This document shows, in pieces, positions 1 through 8,356 of a stretch of DNA of 64,000 bases. Where the stretch lies: positions 36,360 through 100,359 of the forward strand of contig NZ_JAYVPL010000147.1 of NCBI RefSeq assembly GCF_043757465.1, given 5' to 3'. A program made the translations under genes and the position numbers. The DNA comes from Armatimonas sp043757465 (GTDB lineage Bacteria; Armatimonadota; Armatimonadia; Armatimonadales; Armatimonadaceae). Position 1 is the stretch's first letter. Each line of letters begins with the position of its first letter. Below the pieces are notes generated by a model. The model saw nothing but the letters and a program-made list of their open reading frames with translations, ran no database searches and was not told where the DNA came from.

Positions 1-895
1 CAGAAAGAGAAATCCAAAAGTTCGGAAGGCGTTTTTCGCCCGCATGTCCGCCACAAGTACCATGAAATAGTTCAAACCAAACCCGTGCTCCGGTTAGAAA
101 ATCCCCATGTGGTGTTAAGCCGTAATTGATCTTGCAATCTACCAGTGCATCCTGCACAATCTGATGCACTTCCACATCACGAACCGTAATTTGAGTATGG
201 CGACCGCTTGTATTACCTTCTGCAATATACTGACCAAAAAGTGTCATCAAAGAACCAGTGATAGGTAACTGTGCAGGAAGAGAAATTATTTTCCCACCAA
301 TTTGTACCTTATCTAATCCGACAACGTGATTTGCAACCAATCGTCGTATAGTATGTAACGCTAAACCTTCTCCTGATTTCCAAAAACGAAAAGATTTTTC
401 TTTTGCATTAGGATGATCTATATACTGCTCCAACACATTGCGCTCTAAAGGTACTAGAAGTTTGCCAAACAGCCCCGGGTGATCTAGGAGATCCAAAAGA
501 TTCAGAAAATCTAATGGTGGAGAGGAAAGAGAAGGGAGAGTGCGTGGAATAGGAAGTGAATCGCTCGTACAAATCTCATTTCCTTTTGTCAGAACAAGCT
601 CACCTTTTCGCAAGACCCAAACACTGTGGTCTCCTGTAATCTCCACTCTCCGGCCACATCCTGTCGTCACAGTAAACATACAATCAGGCGCAGAATGACG
701 GCTTAGTCCTGTAATTTTCCGCCACTCGGTTACACCTGTTTCAGGATTCCATGACATTACCTGCCAATTTCCTGTTGGAATGGCTTCGACGGTCTCAGCG
801 AACTGCTCAGTCCCAAGAACCTGATCAATCAGGTCTCCAATTGCCCCACGATAGAGGCCATATGGAGTACGTACTGTGACCGGCTCCGACCAGGC
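1..895 (-). mobile_element. Intein with LAGLIDADG homing endonuclease inside uvrB (3' part off window)
   Basis: Counting from the UvrB start, the foreign segment begins about residue 49-50 (VAWSEPVTV...), resembling intein block A. The block B signature T-x-x-H is T136-G-D-H139, followed by SVWV. A homing-endonuclease block C motif LFGQYIAEG lies at 268-276, and a block D-like EKRLP at 336-340. The DNA is visibly more AT-rich than the UvrB extein. The exact first residue is uncertain: Ala50 would give a class-2-like Ala1 intein (KlbA type), and Ser48 would give a Ser1 intein with the break inside GK(S/T). Intein insertion in P-loops of ATPases is a known pattern; a UvrB host is uncommon to my knowledge. 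Confidence 0.85.
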
Positions 896-1042
896 AACAC
901 TCTTCCCTGTCCCCGTGGCTCCCAGCAGTGTCTGGCGTTTTTCGCCCCGATTTAGCCCCTCGACAAGCTGTGCAATCGCTTTTGGCTGATCGCCCGCGGG
1001 TGTCGGCCCGACAAACTCAAACCGTCCACTTCCCTTTGACAT
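1..1042 (-). CDS. uvrB: UvrB excinuclease subunit, N-terminal part, interrupted by an intein (partial at window edge)
   Basis: The frame is open from an ATG at 1042 to the left edge (347 codons, no stop). Residues 1-48 match the start of UvrB, the DNA-damage-verifying helicase of UvrABC nucleotide excision repair: PAGDQPKAIAQLVEGL, then QTLLGATGTGKS, the Walker A loop at residues 41-48. UvrB should continue with about FT(I/M)ANVI, but from residue 49-50 the sequence becomes an intein. A strong GGAGGG ribosome site lies just before the ATG. The rest of the intein and all downstream UvrB domains lie outside the window. The gene follows rlmG on the same strand with a 30-nt gap. Identification of both UvrB and the intein is firm from motifs; whether splicing works cannot be seen because the C-terminal splice junction is missing. 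Confidence 0.9.
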   Translation of the reverse strand, partial: MSKGSGRFEFVGPTPAGDQPKAIAQLVEGLNRGEKRQTLLGATGTGKSVAWSEPVTVRTPYGLYRGAIGDLIDQVLGTEQFAETVEAIPTGNWQVMSWNPETGVTEWRKITGLSRHSAPDCMFTVTTGCGRRVEITGDHSVWVLRKGELVLTKGNEICTSDSLPIPRTLPSLSSPPLDFLNLLDLLDHPGLFGKLLVPLERNVLEQYIDHPNAKEKSFRFWKSGEGLALHTIRRLVANHVVGLDKVQIGGKIISLPAQLPITGSLMTLFGQYIAEGNTSGRHTQITVRDVEVHQIVQDALVDCKINYGLTPHGDFLTGARVWFELFHGTCGGHAGEKRLPNFWISLS

Positions 1043-1072
1043 GTGCCCTCCGCCCGAACAAACAATGGTTCG

Positions 1073-2173
1073 CTATTGTACCACTCGGGCGGACTTGACG
1101 GCATCCACGATCATAAATCTCTCGTTGCTAGTGACAACCTTACTGTTGCCAAAGATACGCTTGAGCTTCAGGTGGTAGCCCAGATGCGAGTTCCCAACCA
1201 CGCGGAGTGTCCCGCCCACTTTCAGCGCCCTCTGCGCGTCCACGAACATCTGCCAGGCGATCTGATCACTTATCGTCTTTTCTTGGTGAAACGGTGGGTT
1301 GCAGAGGACGAGGTCCACTGACTCGCGCTCCTGGTCTTCATAGCCGTTGGTCCAAACAAACCCCGCCGAAGTATCGTCGGGGAAGAACTTACCGTAGTTT
1401 ATCTGAGCGCTCTGCAAGGCCATCCGCGACTCATCGCTGAAGATAATCTGTGCAGCCGGATTGCGCTGCTTGGCCGCAATTCCAATAATGCCGTTTCCAC
1501 AGCCAAGATCTAAAATTTTCGCGTACTCACCTTGAGGAATCTGTCCGAGAAAGAACTTTGTCCCGAAGTCAAGCTTCTCACGACTGAAAAGATTCGAGTG
1601 GTTTGTGAACGAGTGTGCAAAGCCCTCAATTGCCACTTCCAGAGGGTAGGGCGACGTCACCCGCTCTTTCTCAAAGCTGGCAAAAACTAAGCGCGCCTTC
1701 TTTTCCGCCAGGCTTGTCGTGGTCTCGCCGATGTACTTCTGAAGCAGCGGAAAGCTTGCCGGAGCTAAGTGCTTTACCATGGCGGCGCAGATTATTCGGG
1801 AGTCGGGGCGCAAGCGGGCAGTGATGCGGCAAAGAATATCTTCCAGGAACGAGAGGTTTTTCGGGAGCTTGATCAGCACAAAATCATAGACACCCGAGAG
1901 CGCATCCAGGTCAGAGAGAGTCTGGCGCGTGCCACTGCTATTGCGCAAAATTGCCTTCTGGCTCACAAATGAGTCCGTGTAGCTCGTCAGCTCCCCTCCC
2001 GGGATCGAGATCGAGCAGGCCAGCGCCCCGAAGGCATCGTTGATAATTAGGACGCGTTTATCAGCTAGCTCACACGATTCCAGGTACTTGAGGAGCAGTT
2101 CGTCGGCACTATCCCATGCCTGAAGGTTGTCTTTTTTATGGTCGGGATAGCGTTTAAGGGTAGTGAGAAGCAT
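1073..2173 (-). CDS. rlmG: 23S rRNA (guanine-N2) methyltransferase, RlmG/RsmC family
   Basis: A protein of 366 aa with the two-domain layout of RlmG, which makes m2G1835 in 23S rRNA using SAM. The start (LKRYPDHKKDNLQAWDSADE) matches the degenerate N-terminal methyltransferase domain. The C-terminal catalytic domain has the SAM-binding ILDLGCGNGIIGI and the catalytic VLCNPPFHQ motif, ending with the family's NxKxxVSNxRFMIVDAVK-like tail. I chose the ATG at 2173 because the family starts close to LKRYP; an in-frame ATG at 2215 would add 14 residues. An AGGAGGTG box lies 16 nt before 2173, rather far, so the upstream start stays possible. It is followed by uvrB on the same strand. Confidence 0.88.
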   Translation of the reverse strand: MLLTTLKRYPDHKKDNLQAWDSADELLLKYLESCELADKRVLIINDAFGALACSISIPGGELTSYTDSFVSQKAILRNSSGTRQTLSDLDALSGVYDFVLIKLPKNLSFLEDILCRITARLRPDSRIICAAMVKHLAPASFPLLQKYIGETTTSLAEKKARLVFASFEKERVTSPYPLEVAIEGFAHSFTNHSNLFSREKLDFGTKFFLGQIPQGEYAKILDLGCGNGIIGIAAKQRNPAAQIIFSDESRMALQSAQINYGKFFPDDTSAGFVWTNGYEDQERESVDLVLCNPPFHQEKTISDQIAWQMFVDAQRALKVGGTLRVVGNSHLGYHLKLKRIFGNSKVVTSNERFMIVDAVKSARVVQ

Positions 2174-2305
2174 GATCCCGAGTGTATCACCTCCTCTTGT
2201 TTCGCTGAAAAACAAATTTCATTTTTGCTATAACGAGAGTGCCTAGAAACGACGATAATGGACTCAAGGGCGAGCCGTCAACCTCACAGTCGTACAACTA
2301 TATAG

Positions 2306-4111
2306 ATGAACCGTCGAACTTACAACAGTACCCCCATAGAGGACGCCGCTTTTTTACAGCGTGCCGTTTCCCAGGCGAGGTGCCTGCTCTGGCAGGCAAC
2401 CGTCTTGGAGCTGCCCTGCGACAGAAATCACAACCCTTTACAACCCAACTTCAATGAGGAACGCGATACCTATCTCCACTGGAACTTGCGCCTGATTGCC
2501 CCGCATGCGGTTTTGGAATGGCTCCCGTTTCCCTTTGTGGAAGAGCAACCTCTCCAAGAGGCTTTCCTTGAGGCCCGCTGCCCGGAAGAGCAGTACCAGT
2601 GTGAGCTCAAAGCGATCCAGGCGCTACGCGATGAGGTGCCACGCTACCACCAGGAATACACGATCCAGCTTGAGGATGGCAGCGTGCGCTGGCTCAACGA
2701 GGATGTCACCGTGCAGTGCCTGGTACCGGGCTGCTGGAACCTGGTAGGAGTCTGCACCGACATTACGGACCGCAAAGAGATCGAAGCGCGGCTTGCCTAC
2801 CAGACCCAACACGATCCGCTCACCGGTCTGGCAAACCGTCGCCAGCTCATGGAGACGATAGAAAAGCTCCTGGCAAATCCGGACGGACACACCTGCCTCT
2901 TCTTTGTAGATCTGGATAACTTCAAACTCATCAACGACAACTTTGGGCACCACTCGGGCGACCAAGTGCTGATTGCGACGGCGGAGCGGCTCCGTCGTGA
3001 GGTTGGTCAACAAGGTGTTATCGCCCGGCTTGGCGGCGATGAGTTTACGGTTCTTCTCCCAAATGTCCCCTCATCTTCGCAGGTGAACAACCTGGCAGAG
3101 CGGCTGACCCGGGCGCTAAATGCCCCACTTGTCATCCAGGATCGCCCTCTCCTCCTCTCCGCCAGTATCGGAGTTGCCCTTGGGGAGCCCGGCAGCACGA
3201 GCGATCTTCTGCGTAACGCCAACACGGCGATGCATCATGCAAAAGGGCTGGGAAAGGCGGGCTACCTGTTCTTTGATCCCATCATGGATCAGGACTCACG
3301 CGAGCGCTTTGAGCTTGAGGCAGCGCTCAGGCGTGCACTCCGCGACGGGGAGATTAAGCCCTACTACCAGCCGATTCTCTCGCTAAAGACAGGCGCGGTC
3401 GTTGCCGTAGAGGCGCTCGCGCGCTGGCAGACAAGTGAGGGCACTTACCTACCACCGGGCCGCTTTATCCCCATCGCCGAGGAGACGGGTCTTATCATCC
3501 CACTAGGTGTCGCACTGCTACGGGCAGCTTGTTATGATGCCGTTCAGTGGCGCGGCGTGCTCGGTAATCGCAGTCTCCAGGTCAATGTCAATGTCTCCGA
3601 GCGTCAGTTCCGCGAGTCGGACTTTGTCCCCATGGTACGACAGATCCTACGTGAGACGGGTCTGCCACCCGCGGCTCTCACCTTGGAGCTCACGGAGAGC
3701 ATTCTGCTCAGCGATATCGAGAGTGGAATCGCCCGCCTGCATGCACTGGAGGAGCTGGGGGTTCGATTAAGCCTGGATGACTTCGGGACAGGCTACTGCT
3801 CCCTGTCTTACCTAAGCCGCTTGCCCGTAAAGGCACTCAAGGTGGACCGGAGCTTTGTTAGTGCCCTGAGTCATGCGGATCCCAAGTTCGTCACTCAAAA
3901 TGAGGCGATCATCCGCACCATTCTCGCACTGGCCCAAACCCTGGAGCTATCGGTCACAGCGGAGGGCATTGAGGAAGTGAGCCAGCAGGAGCGCTTAACC
4001 GCTCTGGGGGCGAGCTTTGGTCAGGGCTATCTCTTTGCCCGCCCCATGCCCGCCCACGAGCTAAGCCGTTATCTGGCGGCTGAGGCGACTCCTCAACAAA
4101 AAGCCGCCTGA
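2306..4111 (+). CDS. PAS-GGDEF-EAL cyclic-di-GMP signalling protein
   Basis: A protein of 601 aa without membrane segments. Residues about 30-160 look like a PAS/PAC sensor ending in GVCTDITDRKEIEARL. The diguanylate cyclase domain begins HDPLTGLANRR and has an intact GGDEF at 243-247; the RxxD inhibitory site normally found just upstream is absent (GQQGVIARLGGDEF). The phosphodiesterase domain carries EAL at 369-371 and the expected metal and catalytic residues: VNVSERQF, LELTES, DDFGTGYCSLSYL, LKVDRSFV, AEGIE and GQGYLFARP. Both domains therefore look catalytically competent, and feedback inhibition of the cyclase looks lost. The net activity cannot be told from sequence. It is transcribed away from rlmG, with which it shares an upstream region. 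Confidence 0.92.
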   Translation: MNRRTYNSTPIEDAAFLQRAVSQARCLLWQATVLELPCDRNHNPLQPNFNEERDTYLHWNLRLIAPHAVLEWLPFPFVEEQPLQEAFLEARCPEEQYQCELKAIQALRDEVPRYHQEYTIQLEDGSVRWLNEDVTVQCLVPGCWNLVGVCTDITDRKEIEARLAYQTQHDPLTGLANRRQLMETIEKLLANPDGHTCLFFVDLDNFKLINDNFGHHSGDQVLIATAERLRREVGQQGVIARLGGDEFTVLLPNVPSSSQVNNLAERLTRALNAPLVIQDRPLLLSASIGVALGEPGSTSDLLRNANTAMHHAKGLGKAGYLFFDPIMDQDSRERFELEAALRRALRDGEIKPYYQPILSLKTGAVVAVEALARWQTSEGTYLPPGRFIPIAEETGLIIPLGVALLRAACYDAVQWRGVLGNRSLQVNVNVSERQFRESDFVPMVRQILRETGLPPAALTLELTESILLSDIESGIARLHALEELGVRLSLDDFGTGYCSLSYLSRLPVKALKVDRSFVSALSHADPKFVTQNEAIIRTILALAQTLELSVTAEGIEEVSQQERLTALGASFGQGYLFARPMPAHELSRYLAAEATPQQKAA

Positions 4112-4352
4112 GTCCTGACCTGGGTTCTGGCCTCCAAAAGCGCCAGAGTATCGGGGAGCAAGGGGGGCAGGTTGGACGCGGTGCGGCTTCCCAGTGCGAG
4201 AGAAAACGCATCGCTGGCCTCGGTCAGGAACTGAAGATCGTCGAGCACCAGCGCGCGCCTGGTGGGTCGTGAAAGCAGCATCTCCAGTGGCAGAGTATCG
4301 TCCCCAAGCACACGCCCGAGTGCCGGGATAATACGTTGGGTGAAGTTTGTTG

Positions 4353-4358
4353 TACAAT
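4353..4358 (+). promoter_or_regulatory. -10-like box immediately before a start codon
   Basis: TACAAT ends 6 nt before the ATG at 4365 and there is no Shine-Dalgarno sequence in between. If it is the -10 element, the mRNA starts at or near the start codon. Confidence 0.45.
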
Positions 4359-4364
4359 CAGGCA

Positions 4365-4616
4365 ATGTCTCTCACAGTGCGCCTGATTCTCATCTTTCTG
4401 GCTCTCTTTGCCGCATTCTGGCTCCTGGCTCTGGTGGTGGGCTGGCTCTCGTATCTATTCATCGCCGTCGGGGTGATTGGGGTGATCGCATTGCTTGTCT
4501 GGTGTTTTCGGCAGAAAAGCGCCTCGGAGCTGCAGCCCCTGACGAAGAAACACGAGCAACAGGCCCAAAAAGAGCTTCAAAAGCTGGAGAAGCGCCAGAA
4601 AAATGGTCCTCGGTAG
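4365..4616 (+). CDS. Small two-helix membrane protein
   Basis: An 83-aa protein. Residues 2-49 are almost entirely hydrophobic (LTVRLILIFLALFAAFWLLALVVG..., then LFIAVGVIGVIALLVWC) and form two membrane segments. A charged, coiled-coil-prone tail (LTKKHEQQAQKELQKLEKRQK) follows. I do not recognise the family. The ATG at 4365 is preferred over a TTG at 4347 because a TACAAT box sits 6 nt upstream. The gene lies alone between the GGDEF-EAL gene and the tRNA. Confidence 0.65.
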   Translation: MSLTVRLILIFLALFAAFWLLALVVGWLSYLFIAVGVIGVIALLVWCFRQKSASELQPLTKKHEQQAQKELQKLEKRQKNGPR

Positions 4617-4661
4617 GCGTTTGCGGAGCCGACTAACCGGCGGTATACTGTCAATCCATGC

Positions 4662-4735
4662 CCGCCTGTAGCTCAGCGGATTAGAGTGTTGGCCTCCGAA
4701 GCCAAAGGTCGCAGGTTCGAATCTTGCCAGGCGGA
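4662..4735 (+). tRNA. tRNA-Arg (anticodon CCG)
   Basis: A 74-nt cloverleaf. The acceptor stem CCGCCTG pairs with CAGGCGG, with discriminator A. The D arm contains GCTCAGCGGATTAGAG. The anticodon stem-loop is TTGGC-CTCCGAA-GCCAA with anticodon CCG, and the T arm is GCAGG-TTCGAAT-CTTGC. CCA is not encoded. A TATACT box lies at 4644-4649, 13 nt upstream, which fits a promoter. Confidence 0.95.
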
Positions 4736-4768
4736 TTGTTTCGTTCCTCTCGTATTGGAGGGTTTCTC

Positions 4769-5878
4769 ATGACGCGTCGTCGCTTCGCTGTAGCCCTTTT
4801 CGGGCTTTCTCTCAGTGTCCGTGCCACCGCGCAACAAGATCCTTCCGTTGTCATTGTGCCTGTCAATCCTCTGGAAAATCCCGGCGGCGAGGTATGGCTG
4901 GAGAGCCTGTTTAAAGCGCCGGGTGTGCGCTACGATGGCAACCTGGTTTTCTCCCCACGCAAGGTGCTGGTCAATGGCAAGCGCTTCGAGCACGGGATGT
5001 CAGCGGATGTCAAAGACGATCCCATGGGGCCGGGCGAGATTTGCGGGATGACAATCCCCGTTCAGGGCAAGTTCCTACGCTTTCAGGCGATGGTGGGTCG
5101 CGATGATGATGAGGCAAAACTGGGGACCGGTTACTGCTACTTCGAGGTCTACGGCGACAACAAGCTGCTCTTCCGCTCGGATGCGATTCGCTCCACACTC
5201 TACCCGGTGCTCACCGATGAGGGGGGGGCAAAACGAACCCGCCCACAACCCGTAGATCTAGAAATCAAGGGGGTGCGCCTCCTGCGTCTTATTGTGCGTT
5301 ATGCCAATGACTTCAAGCAAACCGGGACGTTCGCGGCCGGTCCGACAGGCGATCATGTGAAGCGTGCCGCAGGCTGCATTTGGTACGATTCGAAGCTAAT
5401 CTCAGGCGCAGGAGCCACGCTGGATACCGCCCGGCTCAAGGAGCGTGATGAGCGTATCCGGACGGCGGCCCAGCTAGCGGCGCGCTCTCTCAAACGGCAG
5501 CTCCAGGTATTGGAGAAACCCGGTACCAAGTTCCCGCTTATCATCCTCCCCATACGTGATGAGTCCCGCGTCTCTCCCGATGACTTACTGATCCGCCCCC
5601 AGATTGCGAAAGTCTTCTTTGGCAGCGACGACGGCAGGCCTCTGGGTGTCCCGCTGGAGCCGGAAAAAACGGTGGAGCTACGCGAGATCTTACGCAACTT
5701 CTCCCCTAAGTCTCTGCGTGAGCTTGCCCGTGCCGCCGAACAAGGACGCTACGCCAATGCCCCCTACTTGATTGGTGGCTACATCGAAAACGAGAGGCTC
5801 TATCTGATTCTTCTGGATACCCGGCCCGACGACGGCCAGATTGTCGGCAACGCCACCGGCTGGCTTAGCCCTCCTTAA
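4769..5878 (+). CDS. Secreted NPCBM/NEW2-domain protein
   Basis: A 369-aa protein. The ATG at 4769 gives a signal peptide (MTRRRFAVALFGLSLSVRATAQQ) and has a GGAGGG ribosome site 8 nt upstream; frames opening earlier would overlap the tRNA. Residues about 30-210 resemble the NPCBM carbohydrate-binding module found beside glycoside hydrolases: WLESLF near the start, FEHGMSAD, FLRFQAMVGRDDD, YFEVYGDNKLLFRSDAIR, and a C-terminal LRLIVRYANDF...AAGCIWYDSKL. The remaining 150 residues are not recognised. A role in binding sugars outside the cytoplasm is inferred from the module only. Confidence 0.7.
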   Translation: MTRRRFAVALFGLSLSVRATAQQDPSVVIVPVNPLENPGGEVWLESLFKAPGVRYDGNLVFSPRKVLVNGKRFEHGMSADVKDDPMGPGEICGMTIPVQGKFLRFQAMVGRDDDEAKLGTGYCYFEVYGDNKLLFRSDAIRSTLYPVLTDEGGAKRTRPQPVDLEIKGVRLLRLIVRYANDFKQTGTFAAGPTGDHVKRAAGCIWYDSKLISGAGATLDTARLKERDERIRTAAQLAARSLKRQLQVLEKPGTKFPLIILPIRDESRVSPDDLLIRPQIAKVFFGSDDGRPLGVPLEPEKTVELREILRNFSPKSLRELARAAEQGRYANAPYLIGGYIENERLYLILLDTRPDDGQIVGNATGWLSPP

Positions 5879-5916
5879 ATCGCCGAGGGAGAAGTGGTAT
5901 ACTGCAAGCTCACATC

Positions 5917-6828
5917 ATGCCTCTAGCCTCGCTCTCGACAGACTCGAACCCTCTTCGTAATGGCCTTCGTTCTCTGTTGACGCACCTCCCCTCCCGCCTC
6001 GCGGAGCAGCTCTATGGGGCAATCGGTGGCACGGGCAAGCGCTTGAAAGCCCCGGCCAGCGCCCTCACTGTGACCCTCCGAAACGGGACACGGATGTCTC
6101 TGAACCTACACGATGGGATGCAAAGGAACCTCTACTACACAGGTGTTTGGGAGACGGCCTGTGTGAAGTGCCTGGAGCCCTATGTTACCGAAGGCGCGGT
6201 GTTTATTGATATTGGAGCCAATATCGGATTCTACTCCCTCTGGGCGGCGGCACGCAGTGGGAGGAGTGGGCAAGTATTTTCCATCGAACCCAATCCCAAC
6301 ACCCTTGCCTTCCTAAAAGCCAATGTCGGACTGAACCCGGAAATTGCGCCCATCCAGGTTATCGAAGCGGCCCTGAGCGACACCGATAGCATGCTCACTT
6401 TTGAGTTCAATATCGGCTCACTCGGGATGGGGCACATTCAGCGCGAGAACGAAAAAAGCGCCTTAACAAAACAGAAGAGCGCCTTAACAAAACAGAAGAA
6501 GGTGGAAGTGCAGTCCCGTAGCTTGGCAAGTCTGCTGACGGAGTTCTCCCGAATGCGCGAGGCAGGGGTAATGAAAATGGATGCGGAAGGCGCAGAGGGG
6601 CTGATTCTCAACGCCGTGAAAGACTACCTGCTTCCTCCCATTGTGCTGATCGAAGTGGAAGACAGGCATCTGGAACACTACGGCACCACAGGCAAAGCCG
6701 TTATCGAGCTGATGGTTGCTCGTGGCTACCAGGTTCGGGAAGTTCTCAGTAACGGCTGCACTCGCAACCTCTCAGCCCCTTACCCCACGGAATACCGTGG
6801 CAACTTTCTTTTCCAGCGCAAGCCCTAA
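5917..6828 (+). CDS. FkbM-family SAM-dependent methyltransferase
   Basis: A 303-aa protein. The FkbM signatures are visible: CLEPYVTEGAVFIDIGANIGFYSL (SAM-binding loop), FSIEPNPNTLAFLKANV, VMKMDAEGAEGLILNA and a hydrophobic LLPPIVLIEVEDRHLEHYG. The family O-methylates sugars and secondary metabolites; the substrate here is unknown. The sequence contains KSALTKQ twice in tandem, produced by a perfect 21-bp duplication at 6457-6498 that adds seven residues in a surface-like charged stretch after the SAM domain. A TATACT box lies 13 nt before the ATG. Confidence 0.85.
   Translation: MPLASLSTDSNPLRNGLRSLLTHLPSRLAEQLYGAIGGTGKRLKAPASALTVTLRNGTRMSLNLHDGMQRNLYYTGVWETACVKCLEPYVTEGAVFIDIGANIGFYSLWAAARSGRSGQVFSIEPNPNTLAFLKANVGLNPEIAPIQVIEAALSDTDSMLTFEFNIGSLGMGHIQRENEKSALTKQKSALTKQKKVEVQSRSLASLLTEFSRMREAGVMKMDAEGAEGLILNAVKDYLLPPIVLIEVEDRHLEHYGTTGKAVIELMVARGYQVREVLSNGCTRNLSAPYPTEYRGNFLFQRKP
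6457..6498 (+). repeat. 21-bp tandem duplication inside the FkbM gene
   Basis: Two perfect copies (6457-6477 and 6478-6498) of a 21-bp unit containing GCGCCTTAACAAAACAGAAG. Being a multiple of three, the duplication keeps the frame and doubles the peptide KSALTKQ. Confidence 0.95.
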
Positions 6829-6836
6829 CCAAGAGA

Positions 6837-7826
6837 CTACAGTAGCGCGGCGACTTCTTCACGACGTGCGGTGACCACGCCGACATGCCGAACGACGGCC
6901 CCGCCCGCTGCATTTCCCAGGCGCACGGCCTGCTCAATGGTTCCCCCCGCCGCAAGCCCCATCGTGATCCCCGCAATCGTGGAGTCGCCCGCGCCCGTGC
7001 CATCGAAAACTTCGACCGGAACAGCGGCGACATCCACAAAGCGCGTGGGCTCAAAGATCGTCAGGCCACGTGCGCCGCGCGTGACAAGAAGATTGCGCAC
7101 ATCGAGCGCCTCACGCAGCCGCGCTCCCGCGTCGTGAAAGAGCGTATCGTCCAGTGACTCAAACAGCGTCGTGCGGCTAGCTTCATCTGCTTCCTTTCGG
7201 TTGAGCTGGATCAGATCCGCATCCTTATAGAACGCGACACTTGCGGGCTTCGGGTTGGCCGTCACCACAGCTCCCCGTGTACGCGCCGCCGCACTGAGGC
7301 GCGCCACGAGTGTCTCGGTCAGGACGCCCTTGAGATAGTCTGAAAAGAGCAGTGCATCACAGCCCGCCTCTAGAACTTCCTCGCAGGCACGCACCAGCGC
7401 GGTCTCCGTCTCGGCGGTGAGCGGGGCACGCAGCTCGCGATCCACACGCACGATCTGTTGCGCCCCCTGGTACGAACCCGCCGTCACCCGCGTCTTGCGC
7501 GTCGTCGGGCGGTCGGGGGCCGTCACCACGGCGGAGATATCCGCCCCAAGTGCCCGCAACGCCTCTCGTAGCTTCCCCCCTGCCACATCATCGCCGACCA
7601 CGCCCGCCACAAAGACCTCCGCCTCAAACGCCACAAGCTGCGCCGCCGTGTTGGCCGCCCCGCCCGGCACAAAGGTCTCCCGCTCAACTTCGACAATCGG
7701 CACAGGCGCCTCGGGCGAGATGCGGTTCACATGGCCCCAGATATGCTCATCGGCCATCAGATCGCCAACCACAAGCACGCGCCTACCCGGGAAACTCTCT
7801 AAAATTCCGAGCAGTTCGTCACGCAT
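6837..7826 (-). CDS. rfaE1: D-glycero-beta-D-manno-heptose-7-phosphate kinase (RfaE1/HldE-I), PfkB family
   Basis: A 329-aa carbohydrate kinase. VLVVGDLMADEHIWGHVNRISPEAPVPIV at the N terminus and VPGGAANTA are characteristic of the heptose-7-phosphate kinase branch; the C-terminal catalytic motif is DGTGAGDS. The adenylyltransferase domain of bifunctional HldE is absent, so this is the stand-alone kinase. The enzyme phosphorylates heptose-7-P at C1 on the way to ADP-heptose for lipopolysaccharide or S-layer glycans. The ATG at 7826 follows the ppa stop codon by two bases, indicating one transcript; frames opening earlier would overlap ppa. Confidence 0.85.
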   Translation of the reverse strand: MRDELLGILESFPGRRVLVVGDLMADEHIWGHVNRISPEAPVPIVEVERETFVPGGAANTAAQLVAFEAEVFVAGVVGDDVAGGKLREALRALGADISAVVTAPDRPTTRKTRVTAGSYQGAQQIVRVDRELRAPLTAETETALVRACEEVLEAGCDALLFSDYLKGVLTETLVARLSAAARTRGAVVTANPKPASVAFYKDADLIQLNRKEADEASRTTLFESLDDTLFHDAGARLREALDVRNLLVTRGARGLTIFEPTRFVDVAAVPVEVFDGTGAGDSTIAGITMGLAAGGTIEQAVRLGNAAGGAVVRHVGVVTARREEVAALL

Positions 7827-7828
7827 GG

Positions 7829-8347
7829 CTACACCGCGCTGTGGATCAGGCGGCAGGTGTTGATCATCTCTTTGGCACGCTCGACATCCATCCACTCGCC
7901 GATCTGAACCGATTTCTTCTCCAGGGTTTTATACACATCAAAGAAGTGCTCGATCTCGCGCAAGTAGTGCTCCGGGACATCTTCGAGCTTGCTGACGCCA
8001 TGAAAGCGCGGGTCGTGGGCGACGCGGGCGAGTATTTTCTCATCAGCACCTTTTTCATCGCGCATCATCAAGACTCCGAGCGGGCGGCAGCTCACGACGC
8101 AGCCACAAAAAGTGGGGTGCGAGCCGATCACAAGAACATCGAGCGCATCGCCATCGGCACTCATGGTTCCAGCGATCCAGCCGTAGTCAAACGGATAGAA
8201 CAGCGGCGAGTAGAGCGGACGGTCGAGCTTGAAGACCCCCAGATCTTTGTCGTACTCGTATTTATTGGAGGAGCCACGCGGAATCTCGATGACGGCGTGC
8301 ACTTCGTCGGGCGCATTGTCCCCAATGGGTAAAGTTCGGTAAGGCAT
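7829..8347 (-). CDS. ppa: Inorganic pyrophosphatase, family I
   Basis: A 172-aa protein, the usual length for a soluble bacterial family-I pyrophosphatase, which hydrolyses PPi to two phosphates with Mg2+. Conserved motifs are VIEIPRGSSNKYEYDKD, FYPFDYGWIAGT, and the metal-binding DGDALDVLV (canonical DGDPLDVLV). It sits between pyrD and rfaE1 on the same strand; both pathways release pyrophosphate or use nucleotides, but a specific link is only inferred. A TACAAT box lies about 11 nt upstream of the ATG, so ppa-rfaE1 may have its own promoter. Confidence 0.95.
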   Translation of the reverse strand: MPYRTLPIGDNAPDEVHAVIEIPRGSSNKYEYDKDLGVFKLDRPLYSPLFYPFDYGWIAGTMSADGDALDVLVIGSHPTFCGCVVSCRPLGVLMMRDEKGADEKILARVAHDPRFHGVSKLEDVPEHYLREIEHFFDVYKTLEKKSVQIGEWMDVERAKEMINTCRLIHSAV

Positions 8348-8356
8348 AGATTTAGC

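Noticed and set aside
4093..4365. Minus-strand 90-codon frame opening with TTG between the GGDEF-EAL gene and the small membrane protein
   Set aside because: It overlaps the end of one gene and the start of another, has no ribosome site, and resembles no family. I cannot support it, though an internal ATG at 4284 exists.
7550..8332. 260-codon plus-strand frame opposite ppa and rfaE1
   Set aside because: It lies antisense to two enzymes with intact catalytic motifs and has a biased, non-protein-like composition.
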